A stretch of 64,000 nt of DNA from an uncultured Bacteroidales bacterium (GTDB lineage: Bacteria; Bacteroidota; Bacteroidia; Bacteroidales; F082), in contig CAMZAM010000002.1 of assembly GCA_947304185.1 (NCBI GenBank), forward strand, positions 62,001-126,000, read 5' to 3'. Numbering within the stretch: position 1 is the stretch's first letter; each line of letters opens with the position of its first letter. The translations under genes were made by a program, and so were the position numbers. A model generated the notes under the pieces. It did no database searches. It saw only the letters and a program-made list of their open reading frames with translations, and was not told where the DNA came from. Shown here in pieces: positions 40,623-51,946 of the stretch.

Positions 40623-42149
40623 TCAAGGCTCTAATACCAATCTAAATCCGCAATCCCCATATCTTTTATCAGGTGCCATGGCTATCCTCGACGACACGCG
40701 ACATAGTTTAGAGCCGCTCGAATAGCTTCCACCGACTACCACACGTTTGTTGCCAGTCGCCGGACCTTTAGGGTTAACTTGCTTTTCAGCGCTGTAACTT
40801 CCATAATAATCAGAGCAAAACTCAATAACATTACCACTCATGTCGTAAATCCCGAGTTCATTGGGATCAGCTGTTGCTACTCGATGTTTATTTGAAGCGT
40901 TCTGATCATACCAGCCGACATCACTCAAATTGTCGCTACCACTATACACAAAGCCATTGCCTGCCTTTCCTCCTCTGGCCGCATATTGCCATTCCGCTTC
41001 AGTCGGCAGCCTGAACTTGGATTTAGTGATTTTGTTCAATTTATTGATAAAATTCTGGGCGTCATTCCACGTTATGCCAGTCTTGGGTTCTTCCCCCGAT
41101 ACGTTGTTTTTCGGTTTCTCACCATACATCACGGCATCCCAAAGGTTTTCTGTCACTACGTATTTGCCGATATAAAAGCTGCTAACCGTCACTTCATGGA
41201 CTGGTTTCTCGTTATCATGCGCATATTGTTCCTGTTCTTTGGTGGCTCCCATCATATACGAGCCTCCTTCGACCTTTATCATATCAAATGTCACACCCTT
41301 AACTTTAAATGACTTTGTCTTACAGACAAGTATCATAGTAACATCTAACGTAAAAGAATTGTTATTATCAAACCAAACATCTTTTTCTTTAGTTACATAT
41401 CCGTTCTTCTCAATTCTCACATGATGCCGCCCCCATTCTACATCATTAATTAACAAAGGAGTAACGCCTTTTTTGATATCATTCACATACACTGTAGCTC
41501 CTGCAGGTTTCGATTCGACATAAAGTTGTCCCATCTCCCGATCCAAAGGGATTTCTATTTTAACATCGGCGTTATCAGCAATCTCAACAATTCGTGTAAC
41601 TATTTGGTAGTCTTTCTTCGACACCGTTATCTCATATCGGCCGGCGGCCATCATTTCGTTATAATATGGTGTAGCGCCAATAGGCACTCCGTTTATCGTC
41701 AATGAGGCATCTTCAGGCTTCGTCGTCACGGTTAGCGAGCCTCTGCCAGCCGATGATGCCACCGCTCCGTTCACCAAAACCATCTCATATCCTTGCAAAG
41801 GCTCCATATCGTAAGGGATGGTAAACTCCGTCGAGCTCAAGTCGGGATGCGTTATTTTCAGGTATGTCGCGAGATATGTGAGATACACCCAGACTTCTTT
41901 TTCATGAAACTCCACGTCGAAAAACGTACGCGCATCGCCTTGAAAACCAAGTTGTTCAACCTGCGCAGCCGTCATGTTTTCCGTGTTAATCCTTATGACT
42001 GCAAACGGAGTGTAGTTGTCGTCGGTCATATCCTCCTTCATGGTGTAAAACTGTCCGACTTGCTTGAACGAGCCCTCTTTTACGGAAATCTGCGCTCTCA
42101 CACACAACGATGCAAACAATATCAACAATAAAACATATAAACGTCTCAT
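40623..42149 (-). CDS. Exported PEGA protein with formylglycine-generating-enzyme-type domain
   Basis: 508 residues. Signal peptide YVLLLILFASLCVRAQ, the same N-terminal module as its neighbours (ISVKEGSFKQVGQFYTM), two PEGA-type repeats (about 150-275, GQLYVESKPAGATVYVNDIK) and a C-terminal sulfatase-modifying-factor/FGE-type domain (about 285-508): MIKVEGGSYMMGATKEQEQY, FRLPTEAEWQYAARGGKAGN, YDMSGNVIEFCSDYY. Most such secreted domains are C-type-lectin-fold binders rather than true FGE. Two conserved cysteine contexts (EFCSD, LCRVSSR) remain, but the catalytic pair cannot be confirmed. Confidence 0.85.
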   Translation of the reverse strand: MRRLYVLLLILFASLCVRAQISVKEGSFKQVGQFYTMKEDMTDDNYTPFAVIRINTENMTAAQVEQLGFQGDARTFFDVEFHEKEVWVYLTYLATYLKITHPDLSSTEFTIPYDMEPLQGYEMVLVNGAVASSAGRGSLTVTTKPEDASLTINGVPIGATPYYNEMMAAGRYEITVSKKDYQIVTRIVEIADNADVKIEIPLDREMGQLYVESKPAGATVYVNDIKKGVTPLLINDVEWGRHHVRIEKNGYVTKEKDVWFDNNNSFTLDVTMILVCKTKSFKVKGVTFDMIKVEGGSYMMGATKEQEQYAHDNEKPVHEVTVSSFYIGKYVVTENLWDAVMYGEKPKNNVSGEEPKTGITWNDAQNFINKLNKITKSKFRLPTEAEWQYAARGGKAGNGFVYSGSDNLSDVGWYDQNASNKHRVATADPNELGIYDMSGNVIEFCSDYYGSYSAEKQVNPKGPATGNKRVVVGGSYSSGSKLCRVSSRIAMAPDKRYGDCGFRLVLEP

Positions 42150-42154
42150 ATTAT

Positions 42155-42182
42155 ACTTTAAACTATAAACTTTAAACTATAA
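42155..42182. repeat. Two tandem copies of a 14-bp A/T unit
   Basis: ACTTTAAACTATAA is repeated at 42155-42168 and 42169-42182, upstream of the PEGA/FGE gene. It belongs to a class of AGTTTAA-type repeats also seen at 594-627 and 54561-54590. Confidence 0.7.
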
Positions 42183-42183
42183 A

Positions 42184-44001
42184 CTAATTAAACCTCACAT
42201 CACTCATGTTCATTAATTTTTCAAGGTCGACTTTATCGGGCTGCCAAGCTCGTACATGGATGAGAGGCATCGCGCCACGCAGGTCGACAAGCAGGAAGAG
42301 GTAACCCACGTCGCCGTATGATGAAGAGAAGTATTCCTGTCGTACGCGAACACCGTAAACATCTTTGGTGTTGTTGGCTTTAGTAAAATCTGTCTCGGTG
42401 AAACGCAACCTGATGTATTCGTTGTTTTTGAAGCACATCGCGAGGTTTTTCATGTAAGTATCCTTGTCGTATTTCGTCAGCTCGGCTTCTTCCTTGGTAA
42501 GCTTTAGCGTCATACGATCAGGAATCTCAGTTTTTTTCACTATTCGGCCTACGATGATGAGGGCGTCGTCGGAGTAGATGCTTTCGAGGTATTTGTGACG
42601 TTTCAAGGCATATGCCGTCTGGTAGTCTTCGAGGAAATTTACCAATATCAGCCTCGACTCCTCGGGCCATTTCGTCTTCGAGATGATGTCCGCCTCGGCT
42701 TGGTCCGACAGACGGAATGCCAGCGATGTCACCACCTTGTTGATGGTGTCGAAGCGGAACACCAGATCTTGCGAGAAGCCCACGGTGTTGCGGAAGTCGA
42801 ACTGCACCGTGATGCTACGGCATAGCACCTCGTCTTTATAATGCAAAAACTTATAGTCGGGCTTGCCTATCACAGTCATGCGGCCGTAGCGCGAGAGGGT
42901 GTCGAGCATGTTGTAGCCTTCTTTTGAGAAGCATTCGCGTGCCGATGCGATATTTCCGCTACGTAATGCATTCTCTATCAACGACATCTTAGCGAGATAC
43001 GCTTGCTCACCGACGGCTCGGTTATGTTCTATTTTGTTCCAGCCCTCAACCTCTTCGTCTTTCTTCACCGACATTGTCTTCTCAAGGTCGACGGTATAGA
43101 TATTATTTGAAAAACGAGGTACTTTGATGAGTTCGATGGCGTTCGACACCGCGATGTTCATCTTCTTGGCGTCTTCCTTAAACTCGTAGTTTATCTTTAT
43201 CTTGAAGCTGTTGATATTTTTGTCGTGCAGCTGCACCATCAGCTTGCCATCACGCACGGTGTTAGGCATGAAACGGCGTCCGTCGTGGCAGTCGCAGCGA
43301 AGGTTGACGACCATCTTGCCGCTGTTGTTTTTCACTCTCAGCTTTACCATCAGACCGTCGTCCGTGGCTTCGATTCCGTTTTCTTTCGGCACGATGAAGT
43401 TAAACGACTTCAATATGCCGTCATTACCGTTAATTCGGTCTATAAGCCATTCATAGTCAACTGTTTCGGTATCGCCATGGAAGCGAAGTTTATTGCCTTG
43501 CGGATGGGCGTAGCAAAGCATCAGAGCCCAGTAATACGACTTCAAAGCGTCTTCGTAACAGGCATCGTTTTCCATCTTCACACCTTTGGTGATATAACGC
43601 TGGATGTCGGCCACACGGTCGGCACACATCTCGCGGAAGTCGCCGCGTTTCAAAGTGACGACATACTGATACTCCTCGTCATCGTCGTCTTCAACTATGG
43701 CTCGTTCCGTCGATTTCTCGATTATCGGTTCTTTAAAAGTGCGGATGATATTCTCGAGTTGTTTGTTTGTCTCGCCATTCCCTGCGATGTAGATCGCGCT
43801 TGAGCCGCAGTTTTTGGAAATATTGGCAAACAGCTCTGTCAGGGCACTCTCCGTCGCCTCATCGGATGAGTTGCAGATTTTACCTATTCCGAAAAATATT
43901 GTGGTGTCGTTTTTCAGTGCCTCAACCTCTTTCTGCTTCATCTGCGCAAATGATGTAAAGGCTAATATCGTGAAAATCAGGAAGATAAAGAGTTTTTTCA
44001 T
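42184..44001 (-). CDS. Exported LPP20-like protein
   Basis: 605 residues from ATG 44001; the longer frame to 44031 starts with TTG and adds 10 residues before the signal peptide LFIFLIFTILAFTSFAQ. An LPP20-type domain lies at about 30-130 (FFGIGKICNSSDEATESALT, where LPP20 proteins start with a GxG and an alanine-rich helix). The rest (about 130-605) is mixed alpha/beta with no match that I recognise. It sits inside the PEGA cluster in the same direction, so it may work with those proteins at the envelope. Confidence 0.75.
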   Translation of the reverse strand: MKKLFIFLIFTILAFTSFAQMKQKEVEALKNDTTIFFGIGKICNSSDEATESALTELFANISKNCGSSAIYIAGNGETNKQLENIIRTFKEPIIEKSTERAIVEDDDDEEYQYVVTLKRGDFREMCADRVADIQRYITKGVKMENDACYEDALKSYYWALMLCYAHPQGNKLRFHGDTETVDYEWLIDRINGNDGILKSFNFIVPKENGIEATDDGLMVKLRVKNNSGKMVVNLRCDCHDGRRFMPNTVRDGKLMVQLHDKNINSFKIKINYEFKEDAKKMNIAVSNAIELIKVPRFSNNIYTVDLEKTMSVKKDEEVEGWNKIEHNRAVGEQAYLAKMSLIENALRSGNIASARECFSKEGYNMLDTLSRYGRMTVIGKPDYKFLHYKDEVLCRSITVQFDFRNTVGFSQDLVFRFDTINKVVTSLAFRLSDQAEADIISKTKWPEESRLILVNFLEDYQTAYALKRHKYLESIYSDDALIIVGRIVKKTEIPDRMTLKLTKEEAELTKYDKDTYMKNLAMCFKNNEYIRLRFTETDFTKANNTKDVYGVRVRQEYFSSSYGDVGYLFLLVDLRGAMPLIHVRAWQPDKVDLEKLMNMSDVRFN

Positions 44002-44097
44002 GAAACTATTGAATCTATTCTTGTTAATCAAAGTGCAAATATAGTAAATAGTTCAGTAGATTAATAGTTATATCAATGAAAAAAATATTCGGAAATA

Positions 44098-45468
44098 CTA
44101 CATCTCCTTCACTAATCGCACTGAGAGACCGTAATCATGGTCGAAAACGTTGGTCATGGTGCTCAGAATTGCGTCGTTGAAGCGTAGGTACGGGGTGTCG
44201 ACGGGGTCGCTCGACCAGTAGTAACCGTCAGTGCCGACAGCCTTGTCCCAGCTGCCGAAACGATAGCCCGCAGCAGGAAGGAAAACAGCACCGTTTGCCT
44301 CAAGTTTAATTATCCAGTCTTCACGCGTGATGTTCGTAGTTTTCAAGTCAAAATACGAACTTTTCCAATCATCAGGCAGAACAATAACCCCAAACACACC
44401 GTTGACGGTAGCCTTAGCATAGCGTATTCCCGACTGCGTCTTACGCTTGTCAAGCAAGTATTTCCATTCATCAGAAGATAGCACAAACCATATGCTGTCG
44501 ACCACCGACTGCATACCGTTGAAGTCGATGAGACTGCCACCATCCCATTGATGCTCGGCAAAGGTCCGTCTTTTCGATGATTTATATTGCACATTACCTG
44601 GTGCGAAGACGACCTGTTTATCGGGGCCAACCGAGAAAACGCCTTCTTTCTTAGGACTGCCCGGCCTAAATGCAGCATGCCTTGTCGCCTCTGTTTTTTT
44701 CGCCGGCTTTTTCTCGCTGACAAGCATAAACTCAAGCGTTTTCTCCTTCCCTTCCTCGACATCCACTCGCTTGGCAGCCATCTCGTAACCTTCCAAACTG
44801 ACTGATATCTTATGGCTCCCGACACTTATTTTCTCGGATAAATAAGGCGTCATGCCCACGATTTTATTATCGACAAGCACAAATGCACCTTTCGGTGAGG
44901 TTTTCACAGTGATGAAGCCGTATTTTTCCAATAGTTTAGGTTCCTTCTCCACTGGTTTTGTCTCTTTTTCCACAGTTTTGGATTCCTTTTCGGCAGGCTT
45001 ACTCTCCTTCTCAGCAGCGTTAGCTTTTTCGAGCATTTCCAAACGTTTCACGATTTCTTCATCGGCAGTCGATTTGTTGACAAGTGTCAACTCATAGCCG
45101 CATTTCGGTTTCATATCAGATGGAAAATAATACTCGGTGGAGCTCAGGTCGGGATGTGAGATCTTGAGATAGTCGGCATATTTCGCTGTGAGATACACCC
45201 AGACCTCTCCGGTTTTGTATTCAAGATTTATGCCAACAGCCAAATTACTTTCAAAGCGCAGTTCACGGCGTTGTTTGTCGTTGATATTTTCGGTTCGGAC
45301 CTTAAGCACCGCAAAAGGCTGATCATTATCATCGGTTTGATAGTCGGGATCAGGATTGATATTGACAAAGCCCGGGACTTCCTTGAAAGAGCCTTCTTTG
45401 ACCTCAAGTTGGGCAAATACCGGCATCGATAAAAACAATGTGATGTATAAAAGCAAGAGTTTTCTCAT
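44098..45468 (-). CDS. Exported PEGA protein with FISUMP-type C-terminus
   Basis: 456 residues. Signal peptide LLLLYITLFLSMPVFAQ. N-terminal family module (about 18-130, LEVKEGSFKEVPGFVNI), then an acidic and Lys/Glu-rich linker with repeated PAEKESKTVEKETK-type units (about 150-180), a PEGA repeat (about 185-255, FITVKTSPKGAFVLVDNKIV) and one FISUMP-type module (about 280-456, VVFAPGNVQYKSSKRRTFAE). The Glu/Lys linker is not found in its paralogues. It starts the cluster; promoter signal is weak. Confidence 0.85.
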   Translation of the reverse strand: MRKLLLLYITLFLSMPVFAQLEVKEGSFKEVPGFVNINPDPDYQTDDNDQPFAVLKVRTENINDKQRRELRFESNLAVGINLEYKTGEVWVYLTAKYADYLKISHPDLSSTEYYFPSDMKPKCGYELTLVNKSTADEEIVKRLEMLEKANAAEKESKPAEKESKTVEKETKPVEKEPKLLEKYGFITVKTSPKGAFVLVDNKIVGMTPYLSEKISVGSHKISVSLEGYEMAAKRVDVEEGKEKTLEFMLVSEKKPAKKTEATRHAAFRPGSPKKEGVFSVGPDKQVVFAPGNVQYKSSKRRTFAEHQWDGGSLIDFNGMQSVVDSIWFVLSSDEWKYLLDKRKTQSGIRYAKATVNGVFGVIVLPDDWKSSYFDLKTTNITREDWIIKLEANGAVFLPAAGYRFGSWDKAVGTDGYYWSSDPVDTPYLRFNDAILSTMTNVFDHDYGLSVRLVKEM

Positions 45469-45524
45469 AATAATAGGATTAATGGTGCAAAGATACGAAA
45501 TGTTTGTGGATTAATAAAAAAAAT

Positions 45525-45552
45525 GTAGGGGCGAAAAAATTTTCGCCCCTAC
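45525..45552. terminator. Palindromic terminator after rpmA
   Basis: GTAGGGGCG (45525-45533) and CGCCCCTAC (45544-45552) are perfect arms and the A/T core extends the pairing, giving a 28-bp near-palindrome. It lies 26 bp past the rpmA stop. Confidence 0.8.
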
Positions 45553-45577
45553 TATTTTCTGTTCGTTTTCAAAAACG

Positions 45578-45850
45578 TTATTCAGTCACTTCGCCTTGAA
45601 CAGGGATGACGTTAACGTACGAACGATCTTCTCTCTTTCTTGTGAATTCCACGATGCCGTCTGTAAGTGCGAACAAAGTATGATCTTTGCCCATGCCTAC
45701 ATTGTCACCAGGATAATGCTGTGTGCCACGCTGACGAACGATGATGTTGCCTGCGACGACTGCCTGTCCACCGAAAACTTTCACTCCGAGTCGTTTGCTA
45801 TGTGATTCACGACCGTTTTCGGAACTACCAACGCCTTTCTTGTGTGCCAT
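45578..45850 (-). CDS. rpmA: 50S ribosomal protein L27
   Basis: 90 residues. [20 protein letters not shown] is the canonical start; followed by [32 protein letters not shown], which defines L27. It lies downstream of rplU by 23 bp in the usual L21-L27 pair and supports peptidyl-transferase function. Confidence 0.98.
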   Translation of the reverse strand: MAHKKGVGSSENGRESHSKRLGVKVFGGQAVVAGNIIVRQRGTQHYPGDNVGMGKDHTLFALTDGIVEFTRKREDRSYVNVIPVQGEVTE

Positions 45851-45873
45851 AATTCTTTAATTTTTTCGGTTTA

Positions 45874-46185
45874 TTATTCAGTGATGTTTTCAATGCGCAC
45901 CTTGCTCAGATCCTGACGGTGGCCGTTTAAGGTCTGATAACCTTTTCTTCTTTTCTTTTTGAAAACAAGAACCTTGTCGGCTCTCAGATGCTTGATGATC
46001 TTAGCATCTACTTTAGCACCTTCGAGGACGGGGGTGCCAACCCTTGTGCTGCCGTCATTGTCGATCAACAACACCTTGTCGAAGCTGATTGAGCTGTCGA
46101 TTTCGCCATTCAAGCGGTTGCAGAAGATTTCGTCTCCCTTGCTCACTTTGAACTGCTGCCCTGCTATTTCTACGATTGCGTACAT
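45874..46185 (-). CDS. rplU: 50S ribosomal protein L21
   Basis: 103 residues, beginning MYAIVEIAGQQFKVSKGDEI, with the standard L21 barrel sequence and GYQTLNGHRQDLSKVRIENI near the C-terminus. A TATTTTTG -7 element lies upstream (about 46225). It heads the L21-L27 operon, divergent from purL. Confidence 0.98.
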   Translation of the reverse strand: MYAIVEIAGQQFKVSKGDEIFCNRLNGEIDSSISFDKVLLIDNDGSTRVGTPVLEGAKVDAKIIKHLRADKVLVFKKKRRKGYQTLNGHRQDLSKVRIENITE

Positions 46186-46351
46186 TAATTTGTATTTAAA
46201 CTTTTTTCAAATTTTTCGGACTGCAAAAATACAACTTTTATTAATACGTGCGACATTTTTTTGAAAAATTAATTTTTAGTTAAAAAACTTCTAATTTCTC
46301 GCTCCTAAATTCTAACTTTTTATTATTTTTGCAAAGCGAAAATTTCATGCA

Positions 46352-49300
46352 ATGATAATATTTTTTCAAACCATTCAAAACACTGTCATCGCTGTAGAAA
46401 GCGTTGAGAATCACTCAGATAACGACATCAAGAAATTCAGTTGGCTCTTCGGCGACGCCACAAAAATCGAAGAAAAAACCGTGAAAGGCTTCTTCTTCGG
46501 TCCACGCCGCGAGATGATAACACCTTGGAGCACCAACGCCGTCGAAATAACTCAAAACATGGGCATTCGCGGCGTTTCTCGTATCGAAGAGTTCCGTCCA
46601 GTCGAGGAAAACGACAACAGCTTCGACCCGATGCTGCAAAACAAATACCACGACCTCGACCAGAACGTGTTTTTCGTCGACCGCAAGCCTGAGCCGCTGA
46701 AATATATCACCGACATCGACGCATACAACAACGAGGAAGGCCTCGCGCTCAGCCAGGAAGAGATCGATTATCTTAAAGGCATCAGCAAGAAGATAGGCCG
46801 CGCCCTCACCGACTCGGAGGTCTACGGCTTCGCACAAGTCAACTCTGAGCACTGTCGCCATAAGATCTTCAACGGCACCTTTATTATTAATGGCAAGGAG
46901 ATGCCTGACACGCTCTTCGCGCTCATCAAGAAGACCTCGAAGACCAACACCAACCGCCTTGTTTCAGCATATAAAGACAACGTCGCCTTCATCCTCGGAC
47001 CGAAAGTCGAACAGTTTGCGCCGGCAACTCAGCATAAGGCCGACTTCTTCAAAATCAAAGACATAGACACTGTTATCTCTGTCAAGGCAGAGACGCATAA
47101 CTTCCCAACGACCGTCGAGCCGTTCAACGGAGCCGCTACAGGCACCGGCGGTGAGATCCGTGACCGTCTCGCTGGCGGCAGAGGCTCTATCCCGTTGGCA
47201 GGAACAGCCGTTTACATGACTTGCTACCCTCGTAACGACGAGAGCCGCGAGTGGGAAGACAACTTCAAGGCACGTCCGTGGCTCTATCAGACCCCTGAAG
47301 AGCTGCTCATCAAGGCTTCGAATGGCGCCTCAGACTTCGGAAACAAGTTCGGGCAGCCGCTCATCAACGGCTCACTCCTCACCTTCGAACATAGCGAAAA
47401 CGACAATAAAACCAACGACTACGGCTACGACAAGGTCATCATGCTCGCGGGCGGCATCGGATTCGCTCCGGCTGACGACAGCATGAAGGAAGACCCAGAG
47501 CCGGGCGACCTCATCATAGTGCTCGGCGGCGACAACTACCGCATCGGAATGGGCGGCGCCGCGGTCTCGAGCGTGGGTACTGGCCAGTATTCCAACGCCA
47601 TCGAGCTCAACGCAGTGCAGCGTGCTAACCCTGAGATGCAGAAACGTGTAGCTAACGTCATCCGCGCCATGGTGGAGAACGACAGCAACCCGGTGCGTTC
47701 AATCCACGACCACGGCGCCGGCGGTCACCTCAACTGCCTCAGCGAGCTCATCGACAAGAGCGGCGGCACAGTGTATGTCGACAATCTCCCAGTCGGCGAC
47801 CCTACCCTTTCCGACAAGGAAATCATCGGAAACGAGTCACAGGAACGTATGGGACTCCTTGTAAACAAACAAGATACGGAGATTATCCGCCAGACAGCCG
47901 AACGTGAACGCGCACCTTATTATATGGTTGGCGAGTCGACCGACGATCAGCGTCTGCGTTTCATCCGCAAAAACGGCGTGAATCCTATCGATTTGAGTCT
48001 CTCCGACTTCTTCGGAAGCGCTCCTAAAACCGTTTTGACCGACAACGACGTCGATTACAACTTCAAGAAAGTCGAATATCAGAATAATAAATTTGAAGAT
48101 TACCTCAAGAAGGTGCTTCAGCTAGAAGGCGTGGCATGTAAAGACTGGCTCACCAACAAGGTCGACCGTTCTGTAACGGGTCGCGTCGCCCTGCAGCAGT
48201 GCGCCGGAGAGGTACAGCTCCCACTCACCAACCTCGGCATCATGGCACTTGACTATCAAGGTGTTAGAGGTATCGGAACGGCACTCGGACATGCTCCGGC
48301 AGCAGCATTGGTAAGCCCTGAAGCAGGCTCGAGACTGTCAGTGGCTGAGTCACTTACCAACTTGGTTTGGGCTCCAATCGAAGAGAACCTCAAAGGCGTG
48401 TCATTGAGCGCCAACTGGATGTGGCCAGCCAAGAACCCTGGCGAGAACGCACGACTCTACCGTGCTGTTAAAGCGTTGAGCGACTTCGTGTTAGCTCTCG
48501 GCATCAACGTCCCGACAGGTAAAGACTCATTGTCGATGACACAGAAATACAAGAACGGTCAGAAGGTCCTTGCCCCTGGCACCGTCATCGTGACAGCTGC
48601 AGGCGAAGTCACCGACATCAGAAAAGCCGTTAAGCCAGTGGTTGTCAACGACAAAGACACTGAGATTCTGTATATCGACTTCTCGAAAGACGCCTTCAAA
48701 CTCGGAGGCAGCAGCTTCGCACAAATCATCAACAGAGTCGGCGACAATACGCCAGACATCATTGATACTGAATACTTTAAGAAGAGCTTCAACACTCTAC
48801 AGAAGCTCATCGAGCAGAAACTCATCCTCGCAGGTCATGACGTGTCGGCAGGCGGCTTGATTACCACCTTGCTTGAGATGACATTCGCCAACAACGAAGG
48901 CGGCATGGACATCGACCTTAGCGCACTCGGCAACGACCTCATCAGCGTGGCGTTCAGTGAGCAGCCAGCAGTCGTTATTCAAGTTAAAGATAAGAAAGTC
49001 AAAGAGTTACTTGATAAAGAAGGTATCAGATATGCTGTCATCGGCAAGCCAAACAGCAAGCGCAGCATCAACCTTAAGAAAGGCCAAGAAGCTTACGAAT
49101 TGGATATCAACGCTTTACGCGACCTCTGGTACAAGAGTTCATATCTCCTCGACAGAAAACAGAGTGGCGAAGCGAAAGCTAAAGAACGTTTCGAAAACTA
49201 TAAGAATCAAGCACTTAAGTTTGATTTCGGCACATTCACCGGCAAAGCCAAAGACCTCGGCATCGACATGCACCGTCGCACACCTTCAGGCGTGAAGGCA

Positions 49301-50053
49301 GCCATCATCCGTGAGAAAGGTTGCCAATGTGACCGTGAAATGGCTTACGCGCTCTACACTGCCGGATTCGATGTCAAGGATGTACACATGACCGACCTCG
49401 TAAGCGGACGCGAAGACCTCAGCGATGTTAACATGATAGTGTTTGTTGGCGGTTTCAGCAACTCCGACGTACTCGGTTCAGCCAAAGGCTGGGCGGGAGC
49501 GTTCCTCTTCAACGAGAAAGCACGCATGGCTCTCGAGAACTTCTACAAACGTCCTGACACCATGAGTCTCGGCGTCTGCAACGGCTGCCAGCTCATGACA
49601 GAACTCAACCTCATCTACCCTGACCACGACAAGCATCCGCGCATGATTCATAACGACTCACATAAGTTCGAGTCTGGCTTCGTGAACGTGAACATCGAGG
49701 ACACCAACAGCATCATGCTTTCGAGCCTCAAAGGCCGTCGGCTTGGTGTGTGGATCGCTCACGGCGAGGGCAAGTTCAACTTCCCATACGGCAAGGAGAA
49801 ATACAACATCGCGTTGACTTACAGCTACGACGGATACCCGGCAAATCCTAACGGTTCGCCATGGTCAGTGGCAGGCATCTGCTCCGCCGACGGCCGTCAT
49901 CTCGCGATGATGCCGCACCTTGAAAGAGCGTTCTTACCATGGCAGTGGGCGTTCTATCCGCAGGATCGTAAAGACGATGAGATAGCACCGTGGATTGAAG
50001 CGTTTGTGAATGCTAAGGAATGGATTAAGAAGAATCAGCGCATCAACTTGTAA
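46352..50053 (+). CDS. purL: Phosphoribosylformylglycinamidine synthase (large, single chain)
   Basis: 1233 residues, the fused form that combines synthetase and glutaminase. N-terminal region about 1-170; two AIRS-type ATP-binding halves (about 200-980) with motifs such as [40 protein letters not shown] and [17 protein letters not shown]-terminal glutamine amidotransferase with [15 protein letters not shown] holding the nucleophilic Cys and AHGEGKF with His. It converts FGAR to FGAM in purine synthesis. It is monocistronic and its 3' end overlaps the holA 3' end by 19 bp. Confidence 0.97.
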   Translation: MIIFFQTIQNTVIAVESVENHSDNDIKKFSWLFGDATKIEEKTVKGFFFGPRREMITPWSTNAVEITQNMGIRGVSRIEEFRPVEENDNSFDPMLQNKYHDLDQNVFFVDRKPEPLKYITDIDAYNNEEGLALSQEEIDYLKGISKKIGRALTDSEVYGFAQVNSEHCRHKIFNGTFIINGKEMPDTLFALIKKTSKTNTNRLVSAYKDNVAFILGPKVEQFAPATQHKADFFKIKDIDTVISVKAETHNFPTTVEPFNGAATGTGGEIRDRLAGGRGSIPLAGTAVYMTCYPRNDESREWEDNFKARPWLYQTPEELLIKASNGASDFGNKFGQPLINGSLLTFEHSENDNKTNDYGYDKVIMLAGGIGFAPADDSMKEDPEPGDLIIVLGGDNYRIGMGGAAVSSVGTGQYSNAIELNAVQRANPEMQKRVANVIRAMVENDSNPVRSIHDHGAGGHLNCLSELIDKSGGTVYVDNLPVGDPTLSDKEIIGNESQERMGLLVNKQDTEIIRQTAERERAPYYMVGESTDDQRLRFIRKNGVNPIDLSLSDFFGSAPKTVLTDNDVDYNFKKVEYQNNKFEDYLKKVLQLEGVACKDWLTNKVDRSVTGRVALQQCAGEVQLPLTNLGIMALDYQGVRGIGTALGHAPAAALVSPEAGSRLSVAESLTNLVWAPIEENLKGVSLSANWMWPAKNPGENARLYRAVKALSDFVLALGINVPTGKDSLSMTQKYKNGQKVLAPGTVIVTAAGEVTDIRKAVKPVVVNDKDTEILYIDFSKDAFKLGGSSFAQIINRVGDNTPDIIDTEYFKKSFNTLQKLIEQKLILAGHDVSAGGLITTLLEMTFANNEGGMDIDLSALGNDLISVAFSEQPAVVIQVKDKKVKELLDKEGIRYAVIGKPNSKRSINLKKGQEAYELDINALRDLWYKSSYLLDRKQSGEAKAKERFENYKNQALKFDFGTFTGKAKDLGIDMHRRTPSGVKAAIIREKGCQCDREMAYALYTAGFDVKDVHMTDLVSGREDLSDVNMIVFVGGFSNSDVLGSAKGWAGAFLFNEKARMALENFYKRPDTMSLGVCNGCQLMTELNLIYPDHDKHPRMIHNDSHKFESGFVNVNIEDTNSIMLSSLKGRRLGVWIAHGEGKFNFPYGKEKYNIALTYSYDGYPANPNGSPWSVAGICSADGRHLAMMPHLERAFLPWQWAFYPQDRKDDEIAPWIEAFVNAKEWIKKNQRINL

Positions 50054-51033
50054 ATCATCTCCCGATAGAGATCTTTTTGCGAGACATCGCCTATGTTATA
50101 GCCTTTTGATTTCAGATCGAAATCACGGAGGACTGCAATGTTTTCAACGCATTTGCGGATGTTGTAGCGTCGGGAGGCCTCGAAATAATCTTCAACGAAG
50201 AACGGGCTCACACCGATGATGCTGGCGACGGAATTTTTGCTCTTATCGGTGGCATAATGCAACTTCAAAAGCTGGCAATAATATGCATAAAGCCTTATCA
50301 CTGTTACAATAAGTGGATTTTCCTTTGTGTTCTCGCCAAAATAGTTGACAATCTGCACTGCCTTCGGGAAGTCGCCATAGCTTATGGCTTTTTGAAGCTC
50401 GAAGATGTTGAAATCCTTGGAGATTCCGATGTTATATTCCACGTCGAAGTCGTCGATTTCCTTTTTCTGCGGCACCGCAACCATCAGTTTTTCCAACTCA
50501 TTACGGACTTTCAGGAGGTCGGTTCCAAGGTAATCGGCAAGCATCTGACAGGCTTTCTGTGAAATCTTATAATTTTTGTTGCCAAGATAATTGACAATCC
50601 ACTTTGGTATGTCCCTATCGTAGAGCTTTTTCGACTCGAACAGAACATAGTCTTTCTCGAGTGTTTTCGCGAATTTTGTGCGTTTGTCGAGCTTCTTGTA
50701 TTTGTAGTTTAAAACCAAAATAGTAGTCTCTGGAATCATCTCGAGGAACGGCTCCATCGACTCGATATTTCTCACATCTTGAGCTTCTTTCACGATGATT
50801 ACCAAGTAGTTACCCATCATAGGGAAGTTACGTGCCTGTGTCACGATGTCGTGCACGTTGACGTCTTTTCCGTAGAGGACGATCTGGTTAAAAGCCTTGT
50901 CGGCTTCATCCAAGACCGTACTCTCGATGGCATCGCTGATGGTGTCGATAAAATAAGGCTCCTCGCCCATCAGGAAATACACCGGATGGTAAATCTTGTT
51001 CTTAATGTCCGAAAGAATCTGCTCGTAGGTCAT
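50035..51033 (-). CDS. holA: DNA polymerase III subunit delta
   Basis: 332 residues, standard length. N-terminus [20 protein letters not shown] with the clamp-loader fold, then [20 protein letters not shown] and a C-terminal helical collar domain. The delta subunit opens the sliding clamp in the clamp loader. The start codon overlaps the stop of the AMP nucleosidase gene (TAATG). Confidence 0.93.
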   Translation of the reverse strand: MTYEQILSDIKNKIYHPVYFLMGEEPYFIDTISDAIESTVLDEADKAFNQIVLYGKDVNVHDIVTQARNFPMMGNYLVIIVKEAQDVRNIESMEPFLEMIPETTILVLNYKYKKLDKRTKFAKTLEKDYVLFESKKLYDRDIPKWIVNYLGNKNYKISQKACQMLADYLGTDLLKVRNELEKLMVAVPQKKEIDDFDVEYNIGISKDFNIFELQKAISYGDFPKAVQIVNYFGENTKENPLIVTVIRLYAYYCQLLKLHYATDKSKNSVASIIGVSPFFVEDYFEASRRYNIRKCVENIAVLRDFDLKSKGYNIGDVSQKDLYREMIYKLMR

Positions 51034-51803
51034 TAGAAGCGCAAGTGTTTGACTGTCAGTTTGTTATCGATAATCTGATGCAGAGCGTCGATACCTATTT
51101 TGATATGTTCGTCGACAAACATTGAACTCACTTTTTTGTCGCTTGCCTCTGTCTTGACACCTTCAGGAATCATTGGCTGGTCGGAGACGAGCAGCAACGC
51201 TCCTGTCGGTATCTCGTTGGCGAATCCTGCAGCGAAGATGGTGGCTGTTTCCATATCGACTGCCATGCAGCGTGTCTTGTGGAGATATTCCTTGAACTCC
51301 TCATCGTGTTCCCACACGCGGCGGTTGGTGGTGTAGACGGTGCCGGTCCAATAGTCGTGACCGTGGTCGCGTATTGTTGTTGAGATAGCTTTCTGCAACG
51401 AGAAGGCTGGCAGTGCCGGAACCTCGATCGGAAGATAATAGTTTGACGTTCCTTCGCCACGGATGGCGGCGATAGGCAGGATGAGGTCACCGACGTTGTT
51501 TTTCTTCTTCACGCCGCCGCATTTACCCAGGAAAAGCACGGCTTTCGGATGGATGGCGCTTAAGAGGTCCATGACAGTGGCGGCGTTGGCGCTTCCCATT
51601 CCGAAGTTAATCATGGTGATGTCGCCAGCCGTGGCGCAAGGCATCGAGCGTTCTTCGCCGACAACCGGTACCTTATTCCACTCAGCAAACAAATCAAGAT
51701 AATGCTTGAAATTTGTCAGAAGAATATATTCTCCGAACTTATCCAGATCCTGACCGGTATAGCGCGGCAGCCAGTTTTCAGTGATTTCCTGTTTAGTCTT
51801 CAT
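51033..51803 (-). CDS. amn: AMP nucleosidase
   Basis: 256 residues from ATG 51803; the frame to 51812 starts TTG. Nucleoside-phosphorylase fold: TMINFGMGSANAATVMDLLS (phosphate/ribose site), FLGKCGGVKKKNNVGDLILP, and CMAVDMETATIFAAGFANEI, where MET positions the sugar. The short AMP nucleosidase form is typical of Bacteroidota and cleaves AMP to adenine and ribose-5-phosphate. It is coupled to holA by a TAATG overlap. Confidence 0.9.
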   Translation of the reverse strand: MKTKQEITENWLPRYTGQDLDKFGEYILLTNFKHYLDLFAEWNKVPVVGEERSMPCATAGDITMINFGMGSANAATVMDLLSAIHPKAVLFLGKCGGVKKKNNVGDLILPIAAIRGEGTSNYYLPIEVPALPAFSLQKAISTTIRDHGHDYWTGTVYTTNRRVWEHDEEFKEYLHKTRCMAVDMETATIFAAGFANEIPTGALLLVSDQPMIPEGVKTEASDKKVSSMFVDEHIKIGIDALHQIIDNKLTVKHLRF

Positions 51804-51862
51804 GAGATACAATTTTTTGCAAAGATAATAAATTTATTTAAACAAAACATTTTTTATTTGTC

Positions 51863-51903
51863 AGAGATTTCTCCATTCCGCTCCGCTTCAGTCGAAATGA
51901 CGG
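51863..51903. repeat. Partial copy of the rsmA-type dispersed repeat
   Basis: AGATTTCTCC and GTCGAAATGACGG with CCGCTCCGCTTCA between match the same end of the repeat inserted in rsmA at 34049-34126. It lies in the gap before the radical SAM gene. Confidence 0.65.
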
Positions 51904-51946
51904 AACGTAAGGAAATTTTTACTAATTTTGCAAAAAAATTTAAGAA

